Shown one piece after another: positions 55,429 through 64,000 of a stretch of 64,000 bases of DNA. A model generated the notes under the pieces. The model made no database searches, was not told the origin of the DNA, and saw only the letters and a list, made by a program, of their open reading frames with translations. Position numbers and translations under genes: made by a program. The stretch's first letter is position 1. Each line of letters opens with the position of its first letter. This DNA is from Isoetes taiwanensis. Its lineage: Eukaryota; Streptophyta; Lycopodiopsida; Isoetales; Isoetaceae. The DNA is taken from assembly GCA_021234155.1 (NCBI GenBank), contig JAJEKV010000240.1:498001-562000 (forward strand), in the 5' to 3' direction.

Positions 55429-56719
55429 AGGAATAGAATCTAGACGACCATACACCAACAAATATTGAACTTCGCTTTGCAAAGTTCCCGGGTCTTGAAG
55501 TTTTGTGGTCAAAATCCAGTTTCACATGGCTAAGTAGACTGTAAACAAATTCCAACAAACCTTTTTGACCAAATGTATTCTGCAAAAACTTTGACAATAG
55601 CATAAATAGAAATATTAGTCCAACACAAAAGGTTAAAAGATCTCTAAAGTGCTGAAGAAGATATCTCAAAGTATCTAACAAAGACATACAAATCTTAGTG
55701 GATGGAACAACCAGATGAACTGGCCTTAGTTAGGGGAATGCTTCGATCAGACCCGGTATAAAATCAGGATGATGCAACCGGAAGCTTTCTGGCTTGGAAT
55801 TTTAGCAGATCATCCATGGAAAACGACCTTGGCATTTCTACTAAACAACAAACATTCAATTTCCAAGAGTCCCATGCCCTGTTAGCAGAAGCCCCACGGT
55901 TTCTCACATAATGCAACTATTCTGCAAATGCAGATTATCATTCAAAACCTAGAAGTTTGTTGCATAATATCTGCGATAATTACTCAAAAAAGAAGAATCG
56001 AGTTTCCTTTGTTTTAAGTAGCGGGGAAATTGGTATCTTCTATTTCTTGGCTTAAAGAAGAACCAGAGATTAAATAAGGTAGAGTGTTAGTTTTTCTGTT
56101 ATTCTGGCATAACCTTGGTGCAAAGTAGCGTGTAGATTAATCTCGAAATGGAGCTTCAAAAAACCTGTAAGACTAGATCAAATTGATTTGCTAATAAGAC
56201 GAATTTGCAAGGAAGAAGCATTTGTGGGAAAAATTAAATGATAACCTGTTCAGTTCTTGACAGTAGTGGCTAGGCAGTACCCTCTTTAATCCAATATGAA
56301 ATCTTCAAAAGTCTTCATGATATACCTTCATAATTTGCCAGCATTGTACATTTACGTCTATGCATAATTTCATTTCTCGGTGTGGAGTTAGTGGAGTTAT
56401 TTTCCTCCAGTTTCCAAGTGCACATGAGCCATATATGGTACATTTTCCTCATATAATAGTCTGGACTTAGAATTTGGCCAGAGAGAATAGGAATGGCATC
56501 TGGTCAGAATAATAGGATGCCATCTAAGTGGCGACATTTCCACCACTTGTACAACCTGGGTACATGCAGTTCATAGAGATGATAACCTTAAGGCAAGTGT
56601 TCTAAGAAATAGCAATAAAGATAAGGGCAAAATCTACCTTTTTCCTCAATTATTGAAGAGATATCTGCGAAACAGTGGATAGCAATACTTAACGTACGCA
56701 TTTTCTTGTACAACTAAAA
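55429..56719. other. No gene recognised
   Basis: AT-rich spacer between the PPR fragment and the FMO pseudogene; no repeat or coding pattern that I can support. Confidence 0.4.
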
Positions 56720-57883
56720 GACCCTCTCATTTTGCCCAAGCCCAGCCATTCATGGATCCATATCCCGTGGCCAGTACTATCACATCTACTCCCAATTCTG
56801 TTCCATCAGAAAGTATAACGAATTCTTCCTTAACATCCACAATGTTAACTTTGGTTTTCAGTTTAACCTTGCCTTCAATTCATCCCACATCTATGTAATA
56901 ACCAGATCCCCTAGCATGAAGCCTGGTTTCTGAAGATCTTTGTAGAAATCTTCATCTTGAGCTCTAATTTTATCCCTGGCGGGCCTTTGAAATTCTGTCG
57001 TCATTTTGTAAGGAATAGAAGCAAAGATCATATCCGCGAGGCTTGTAATAATGCCAGATTCTATAGCAGATTCTGAGTATAAATCTCCGAGGTAATAAAG
57101 CACGAAAGAATCAGTCTTACAAACATGTGTGGTAGAACGCTGGACCATGGTATTCTAACATCTGCTCCATTTTCCCAAAGATCTGCCCCAATATCATGGG
57201 CAGAATTATTAGATCCGACAATAATAGCCCGTTTGCCTCTGTAACCCTTTCCACAAGAATGAGTGCTTGAATGGTAAATATCCCCTTTGAAACTCTCTGC
57301 ATTTGAGATCTTTGGAAGATTCGGCATCCCAGACATTCCAGTAGCAAGAATAAGCTATTTAGGTCTCAATTCAATCTCCTTTCCTTCTTTGCGGACTCCA
57401 ATAATTGAGCTCCATAACCTTGGTATACATCTCAAACCAATCGCCCATCTTGTCTTTGGGCGAAAACACTAGCCAGTTCTGAGGAAATTGCAAATAGGGC
57501 ACATGATCATACCATACTGGATCGTGAAGACAAAGGGATTTGTAGCGGTTTCGCCAAGAATCCTCTGCTCTGCGGTTCTTTTCAACAGAGCTCCAAGTGC
57601 TATTCAAACTGAGCTCTTCATCAAAAGCTACACTGTTATTTCCACCTTCGCGACCACATACTGGAAGAACATCTCTCAAGAGGCCAACCACCACTTCAAA
57701 TCCAAGATGATCACCCTTCAACACGTCCCTGAGTGCCCCCACCATTCTCATTTCACATGCTAAGCTTTTAAACAAAGGAGGAAGCTGAAGGAACAAAAAG
57801 AAGGATTTCGGCAAGATGAATCCATCTGCGCCATGGATATCGCCATCGAAGAGCTTTGGTCCGATCAGGGCAGAAGAAGCCAT
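56720..57883 (-). pseudogene. Flavin-containing monooxygenase-like gene, decayed
   Basis: Minus-strand fragments read EDSWRNRYKSLCLHDPVWYD, then FPQNWLVFSPKDKMGDWFEM and YTKVMELNYW (57550-57400), LILATGMSGMPNLPKI after a TAG (57360), KRAIIVGSNNSAHDIGADLW (NADPH-binding, GxNNS form), VQRSTTHV, DMIFASIPYKM, and, after a small deletion near 56915, RGSGYYIDVG and VIVLATGYGSMNGWAW (the ATGY motif). This is the bacterial/fungal-type FMO family with a minority of plant members, not the YUCCA type. The FAD-binding GxGxxG at the N-terminus is scrambled (57650-57600). At least three frame changes. The 5' end (ATG 57883) reads as unrelated sequence for about 80 codons. Confidence 0.85.
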
Positions 57884-58475
57884 TGAAAAATCCTATATTA
57901 TCAAGCTTATTTTAATTTTATCGGGAAATAAAATTCCTTGGATGTCAGGCCATGATTCTTTGCAGCTGGTATCAGAGGATATTGTTCTTGGAGATCGCAG
58001 TGCTCGAAGGCAGCATGCTCCCCTTGCAAACCCTGAAGCCATCACCGCTTCTCTGCTTTGCTTTGTTTCGATAGGGCAACGAAATCATTGCCCTCTTTTT
58101 ATGTTGAATCTCCACCGTCCTTTCGAAAAAACGAATTCTCACCGTCGGATCTAGGGCGTGGTCCATTACATAACATTATAATATAGGATATATAATTATT
58201 GGAGGGCGTTTCTATAATTGCGACACATCAGCTATTTTTGTGCGCAACACTTCTATGGATTTTTTTTTAACACGTCGCATAATAAAAAAAAAAGGCAACT
58301 GCGGCGTGTTTGACAACTGTGGCAACCCAACCACTGAAGCATCTCTTCCGGCTATGCAATCGCCCTCATGAAGCGCCCAGCAACATCGAGCTCTTCAGTT
58401 TCAGTTTGTTGGAGTAATGCCGCATTAGAGCACCTTTTAAGTTTTGAAGCGATCCTTCTCTTGGTTACATTTCTG
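57884..58475. other. No gene recognised
   Basis: Spacer between the FMO and GRAS remnants; no feature beyond T and A homopolymer runs near 58260-58290. Confidence 0.4.
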
Positions 58476-59190
58476 GCGAAAATGATACAGAAGAAGACGA
58501 TATTGCAGATGTGGAAGTAATTCAAAAGCAGTTGTTGGAGTTGATCGATTCTAGAGCTGATTTGGGTGAGAATCAACCGAGCAGCTCTAATTTTTCCCCA
58601 TTTGCTAGAGAACAGGGCAGTTGCAGGCCTTTTCTATACCCTGATGAGAAAAGAGCACAGCAGAAGCGCTTTATTCCCTGATCGATTTCGAAAACAGATA
58701 CATGAATCGGACCCTATTTGCCATGATCATTCATGAATTTGCATCCTCTGACCATTTTAAGTCTGAAGGTCATATAGGAGAGATATGGTAGCCGAGGTAT
58801 AACAGTGGATTGAGCACAAGCTACGAAGATGTTTTTGATAGATTAAATTTACCAGACAGAGATTTACTTGAATCTTTAATAGAGTGTGCAAAAGGTGTCT
58901 CAAATGGGGATTTAAATGAGGCAAATCATCTTGCAGCTTTGATCAGAAAAAGGGCATCTCCTGTAGGAAACGTGTCTCAGAGATTGGCCTCATTTTTTGT
59001 TGGAGCTTTAGCAGTTAGAATATCTTCATTTGGAGGAAATATTTCCAGTTCCAATTTCATATTGTATAAGAATGCTTCAAAGATCAATCTGTCTTGCTAT
59101 CTACTATCTCTAAAGTCGATTGCTTTGTTGCTCCGATCTAGGTGCGGCCCGCGAACATTTCTACACAGGGTATTTGCCTGAGAAAATGGA
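58476..59190 (+). pseudogene. GRAS transcription factor fragment
   Basis: An N-terminal frame (about 58490-58680) reads DIADVEVIQKQLLELIDSRA then YPDEKRAQQKRFIP and a stop. After a spacer with stops, 58810-59040 reads DRDLLESLIECAKGVSNGDL, then NEANHLAALIRKRASPVGNV and SQRLASFFVGALAVRI. This is the start of the GRAS domain (first leucine heptad repeat). Sequence then decays; ARE-HF-like codons near 59145 may be the next GRAS block, out of frame. VHIID and the rest are missing, so it is not functional. Confidence 0.78.
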
Positions 59191-60533
59191 GCATACCGTT
59201 CCTTTAATAAAATCTCTGCAACAAGGTGTGATTTTTTCCGGAGGCAGAGGATTCGAGTAATAGAAGGAAAACCCAAATTTGATTTGATGTGATTGAAGCG
59301 ATCCCCTCATTTCGATGGAGGAAAAAAATTTATCCAGATTGAGAGGATACCGTAAGAAGGATGAAGATCAAGAACAAGTTAGAAATAGATAGATTATTAG
59401 AAAAATTGAAAACCTTCAAATGATTCGACTTAAGCCTTTGTTGGGAATTTGCCTGTCTACAGCTCCTATTCTAGCTTTGCCTTCTCGATCTCAAAAGGGC
59501 TTTTGCCATGAGTTTTTGGATCGCATCCAATCAGGTCTAATCATAGCCATTCATTATCTTTTTAACATTTGACTTCAATAGATAAAGGATTAATAAGTGC
59601 CAATGAACATCAACCCATTGCTTCTCTTTGCCACAAAACAGATCTTGAACCCTTAATGCTCAACAAGATCGTTCTCTAATCATTGAAAGGAAAATGTTTG
59701 TGGTGGCATATGCCTTCATGTTCTGCAGCATATGCACTCATGTCAAACATTTATGCCAATGCTCACATGAAAGATGATGTGATTAAAATTTAAACTTCGA
59801 AAAGATTAACAGGTGTTGAGTGGGAGGAGATGGACTGAAGTGGTAATACAACAGCAACCAAGCAACCAGCTTCTTAAATTGTCTTTTCACATATAATTCC
59901 ATTTCCTGCAAGTAAGATTTGATTCTATGGTTCCATTTCATAGATATCATGCTATCATATCATGATGACACGTATTTTAATAGACTAATTTATACCCTTC
60001 GTCATTCTATAGGGGCCAATGAAGCCCACTTCGAAAATGAAGTTAAAAAGTTGCACTATAACTATCAAAAGTTGCATTTAATGTTTGATCTTTAGGCAAG
60101 TTAGAAAATATGTAAGGGCTTTTTTCATGATAAGATACTTTAAGGGCCTACCATGCTTTGAACTCATATTGTTTCTAGATATTCAAAGTATGATATTGAA
60201 ACATGGGGCATCATGTCTCCAAAGATCGTTGTCACTGCTTAGATAAAGGGTGTAACTCTGTTACCTTGAAATGTTCTCCAACGATGTTTAAGTTGTCATT
60301 TATACAGAGATGATACAAAGATAAGCTAGACCCTTGCAAGCTAGAAATGAGATAACAAGCAGTTATTTGTAGAGATGGCTACCACTTCCTTTTTGCAAGT
60401 AAAAACGTTCTGTTAATGAATGCTATCGATCCATGATGGGGGGTTTAAGCCCCATTTTACAAGCCCATAGCTGAGATCCTTTTTGACTTGATACAAAAAT
60501 CTACTTTGCCATGAGTTGGGTAAGAGAAATGTT
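59191..60533. other. No gene recognised
   Basis: No coding or repeat structure that I can support. Confidence 0.4.
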
Positions 60534-60555
60534 CGCGGCGGCCTTGGCCGCCGCG
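60534..60555. repeat. GC-only perfect hairpin
   Basis: CGCGGCGGCC and GGCCGCCGCG pair perfectly around TT, in AT-rich surroundings. Confidence 0.85.
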
Positions 60556-61110
60556 ATAAATTTCTTGTATTCATAACTTTATAACTATAACCAATTGGTC
60601 CCCATGATGATAAAAAATTATTCTTTCTTTTTTCCTTTCTTTTGAACAATATTTTGGTCAATTCAAGAGAGTATGCCCTAAGCTAGTGCACCTCGGAGAT
60701 TTATCACGAAGTTCAGAGGCTCTCATACGTTAGAGGTTAGTGATGGTGCCCTTATACTAACCTAAAATCTAGAGTAGAAACTCTAACATAGTTTTTATCA
60801 AACCTTTATGGAAGTGCCCTAAGCTAGTGTGTATGCGTTCTCTTCCCCCTTTTTTTTTTGGGGCGCATGAAGTGGACAGGCTCCTCAGTGTTAGGCGCTA
60901 GAGGTTAGGGTAGGGGTGGCTGGCTCCATGTAAAATTTCAATGCCTGAGTGTTTCTCTACATATGGGAAATCTCCTCCCCTTAGGTGCATTAGCTTAGGG
61001 GTCCAAAACGTTAAGTGAGCTTTAATGGTCTTATGTTACAATTGATACGTATAAATGCACGTGTTTTATAAAAAACAAAAAACACCATGAAAAAGGTTTA
61101 AACTAACCCT
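60556..61110. other. No gene recognised
   Basis: Noncoding. CCTAAGCTAGTG recurs at about 60677 and 60818, and TTAGAGGTTAG or TAGAGGTTAGG at about 60733 and 60900. A related TTCAATGCCTGAGTGTTTC occurs at 60939 and 62219, so a diverged dispersed repeat is likely. Confidence 0.45.
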
Positions 61111-61512
61111 GAATAGAATAGTTTTTTTAACGTCCACGGAGACCAATAGGTCATGGGACCCATACAATAGGCTAGTACAATCATTACTACTAGGATTAAA
61201 AAACCCCTGCCTCGAAAGGTTTTCAAGGGAAAAACCTTTGCAGCAATGATGATACTAGACAAACAGAGATAATGACTACTGGGGGCTCAGTAATTGCAGA
61301 CATTTATCTAGAACCTCAAGCATGTATAATGCCAAGTCATGCACAGATGGTGCTCTGAGAAGTTGTGGAAGCGTAGAATGAAATGCTAAGGTCAAAAAAT
61401 GATTCGGAACTATCTCAAAAGCAGGGCAACTCAGAAGAGTATGTCTTTCATCTTCAATAACCTGTAACTGGCAACAGGCACATAGTCTCGCGGCAATTGC
61501 GGCCGCTCCCAT
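61111..61512 (-). pseudogene. LINE 3' fragment with C-terminal Cys/His motif
   Basis: Minus-strand frame 61512-61276: AAAIAARLCACCQLQVIEDE then RHTLLSCPAFEIV, the CxxC...H...C end seen in the LINE at 38295-38612 (CPICG ... EDEYHFLIACP). The 3' noncoding part ends at CTATTGGTCTCCGTGGACG, then TTAAAAAAACTATTCTATTC (61160-61111). It links the end motif at 46198, 51251 and 62411 to a LINE with this C-terminus. Confidence 0.8.
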
Positions 61513-62400
61513 CTACCTGTCTCAATCCGTAGCCTGTGGGACCCCGTGCGAATTGATGCAATAGCTACAAGCTTTTTCCTAACACCTTAACTTCTAATGC
61601 TTGGGAACCTCCATTCTTCATGAGAAATCCACCAGTTGCTCATAATTTAACTTGGATATACCTAGTTTGATTTGGATTTGCCCACTTTCATTTGCTTTAG
61701 CTGCCTTCTATTGTTTTGGAAGCATCATCGTGGCAAGAGGTAAGAAAGTAGAAACATGTATTCACAATCTCATGAAATCTTGCAGTCTAGGAAACGAAAA
61801 AAAATACATGTATGTTTGGGTGCACACAAAACAAAATTATGTAGAGCTCTTAGAAACTTCTTTGGCCTGCCATAAGTCTAAGAGAAGAAATGACAACTCG
61901 AGATGGTAACTGAAGAACCCATGTGAACATTTCTCAAGTGTTGAATTTATGTTTTCTTCTCATTGACTGGTATGTTGGACATGATATTATAAAGTAATGT
62001 TCTTTCTTTCCTTCTCTTACGTGATCGGCATAGTCTAGATAACCGATGAATTCCATGCCATCTCCCACACTCAAATATAGGTGATAAGAGGCCTCATCTG
62101 ATATCTATATGCAACTCGTCAATGGTCCAAAAGATATTGTTGTGCAGTGTATATGATCATTGGATTCAGTTCCCTCTGATACTACTAGGATATTGCCTCT
62201 TCTTCTCATGTAAAAGTTCAATGCCTGAGTGTTTCCCTCTGGTGCATTAGCTTAGGGATGGTCCCAAGTCTAGGGTCCAAAAACTTAGCTTAGATTTAAT
62301 AGTCTTATGTTACGATTGATACATATAAATTCATGTGTTTTGAAAAAATGAAACCATGGTATGGGTCCAAACTAACCCTAATAAGTGTAAGTGTCTAGAA
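61513..62400. other. No gene recognised
   Basis: Contains the diverged repeat shared with 60939 (at 62219); no gene supported. Confidence 0.4.
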
Positions 62401-62410
62401 TTAAATTGAA

Positions 62411-62440
62411 CTAAATGACTTTATTGTCCACAAAGACTAA
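62411..62440 (-). repeat. Diverged LINE 3' end
   Basis: The minus strand reads GTCTTTGTGGACAATAAAGT, matching the GTCTCCGTGGACGATAAAAT end of the other copies with a few changes. Confidence 0.5.
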
Positions 62441-62479
62441 TCTACATATTCTAAACGAGGTGCACCTGAACTACCACAC

Positions 62480-62650
62480 TCATCAGATCCGTTGATCCTA
62501 TGGTCCAAACTATATGCTAGAGCCTCTAGGTACCTCTCATTTCGCCTAAGGTTTTAGAATATGAACTACGAGGGCTCGAATCTCTACCAAAATAACTCAA
62601 TGTCCTAATAAGACTACTTTGACCAATATAACAAGTGAGCTAACGTGATT
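62480..62650 (-). repeat. tRNA-derived SINE
   Basis: On the minus strand, A box TAGCTCACTTGT (62642-62631) and B box AGATTCGAGCCCT (about 62583-62571), ten of eleven positions to GGTTCGANNCC. The B box is well kept; spacing is about 60 bp, a little long for a tRNA. Poly-T on the plus strand (62649-62720) lies on the head side, so the SINE tail is elsewhere. Confidence 0.5.
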
Positions 62651-62759
62651 TTTTTTTTATCTTGTTTATTTTTTATTTTTTTTTTAATAACACCCCATTC
62701 AAATTTTTTTTTTTTTTGAAGAACTGTGTCATCAATATATTAAAAGAATGGTAATGTTA

Positions 62760-63810
62760 CAAAGCAAGTGAGGAGGAAGGAGAACTGCCCCAAAGAGATA
62801 GTGATACCTCAACACTCCACAACAAACTCACAGAAAAACTGCAACTCTACTGTTGTACAAACCGACCATCACCATCTACAACACCCAAGAAGTCCCGCCA
62901 AATGGCAAACTTCCGCTCTACTAATCCCGGGAACACCAGAAAGCTTTGAAATAGCTTGTACCGAAGTCGAGAAATCGGAGAAATTGCGGGCTCTTGAATC
63001 CCCGAAAGATCCACAACCGCCGCTTCCAAATCAGTCACACCAACCAAGCCGCGCCACGGATGCAAGGCTTTGCCGCATAAGAGCGGCCAAGCACCAGGAT
63101 ACACATGAAGCAAAGCTGGCGGCTAGTCAATCTTACACCAAAGCGTAACCCTAACCCAATCCCAGGCACCGCAAGTGAGGGCATAAAACCGCACAATGCT
63201 CCACGGTCTCACGATGAAGGCCACAACAAGGGCGAGAGGGCTCACACCCGGCCTAAAACCGACTCACAAGGGCATTCACCACGATACGGTGCACCACCGC
63301 CATTGCGAAGCACCCCAACCGGTGGGGAAGTGAGCTCCATGTCCACGCCCAAACCGAAGCGCCATCGAGAACCCGAAGCCGCAGAGACCACTTGCACGAG
63401 AAGGCGGTGTCGGGTAACAAGACCGCACAAAACAAGAAGACACAACATCCGGATGAAATTGAGGGACTATAGGTATGTGTAGCGGAATACTCCCCGCCAC
63501 TTGTTCCCGTGATAGCCGGTCCACGCCCCTCGGCCAAAAGCGAAGCTCGAAGAACTCCCACGAAGCTAGTGACCACCCCGATACCAATCCTCCAAGATGA
63601 GCACACACAGCCTCGCCTCCAGCGGGCATGTGTCCGGAAAGCATGCACCGGTGGCGCCTTAAAGGGCAAGTCTTGCAGGGGTAGAGGAACCCACAAGAAA
63701 GGAGAAGAGTGGTGATAAACTGAGGCATAATCTAGCTGGAAGAGCACACGCACATGATCCCAAGCCCGCAACACCCCCGTGAGAAAAGGGGATGCATGTG
63801 GAAAACCCAT
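62760..63810 (-). pseudogene. Probable LINE 3' region or other retroelement remnant
   Basis: GC-rich relative to its surroundings. The minus strand has overlapping frames: LTGVLRAWDHVRVLFQLDYA, then PFLWVPLPLQDLPFKAPPVH (63780-63650), then GIGVVTSFVGVL, and further on LRYKLFQSFLVFPG and VERKFAIWRDFLG (62980-62880). The order W, hydrophobic LPL, then a short W-G-I/V-DL-like block recalls the region after RT in plant LINEs, but no catalytic motif is present. Several shifts. Origin uncertain. Confidence 0.35.
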
Positions 63811-64000
63811 TCAATTGTTTTAGGGATATGGGCTATGGTTTTAGGAATTGTCATTTTACATCTATATCAAATCCTGCTGGAACCCCCTGTTATTATGCTG
63901 CATATAACCGTGGCATTAATAAGAATGTTGACGAATAGTACAAATATACATCATGAGATATTGTGGTACATCTCAAGACAGTATCTGAGGACATAGATGA
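63811..64000. other. Short match to the LTR 3' part
   Basis: GAACCCCCTGTTATTATGCT then GCATA at 63880 matches 30447-30472 where the chromovirus LTR resumes. It may be the edge of another LTR fragment running out of the window. Confidence 0.35.

Overview
The window is land-plant nuclear DNA: spliced plant genes (a SHAGGY/GSK3-like kinase with 12 coding exons, decayed dynamin-2, FMO, GRAS, PPR and LRR sequences) lie in a matrix of nested LTR retrotransposons, LINEs and SINEs. The retroelement density, the bacterial/fungal-type FMO and the kinase C-terminus suggest a large-genome, perhaps non-angiosperm plant (fern, lycophyte, gymnosperm), but the species cannot be fixed from the sequence.

Layout. 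1-16911 (minus): one very large Ty3/gypsy chromovirus copy, read right to left as 5' LTR (16911-15268), initiator-Met-like primer site, a gene whose product begins with an exact histone H3 tail (MARTKQTARK) and ends in a recognisable H3 histone fold (14615-13323), a second unrecognised gene with a nuclear-localisation-like cluster (about 6300-4790), then gag, protease, RT, RNase H and integrase running off the left edge. Each accessory gene has its own TATA box and two upstream copies of a 59-65 bp hairpin repeat. One hairpin is split in its loop by a 6.4 kb pyrimidine-rich insertion made of two tandem elements with shared ends (6828-12548 and 12553-13196). 16912-30734 (plus): a second copy of the same family, 5'-truncated, with gag-pol and a C-terminal chromodomain, a polypurine tract and a 3' LTR. 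Its 3' region holds a minus-strand fragment of a different gypsy lineage (about 22.64-26.48 kb), and its LTR is split by about 2.2 kb carrying a DExH-helicase gene fragment and a tandem array.

30.7-38.7 kb: an intact 559-codon minus-strand transposon-like ORF, a field of about 64-bp-spaced GATCGCG palindromes, a decayed plus-strand gene of unknown function, a polypurine tract/LTR start, and a decayed LINE. 39.4-42.8 kb: the GSK3-like kinase gene (minus), complete in all 12 exons except for two 1-bp insertions in the activation-loop exon. 42.8-64 kb: mostly gene-poor sequence with LINE 3' ends, SINEs, small retroelement remnants, and decayed LRR, dynamin-2 (DRP2), PPR, FMO and GRAS genes.

The most unusual feature is the histone H3-like gene inside a chromodomain-bearing LTR retrotransposon, sharing a promoter/hairpin module with a second accessory gene. 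Both reading frames are decayed here, so function must be inferred from intact relatives.
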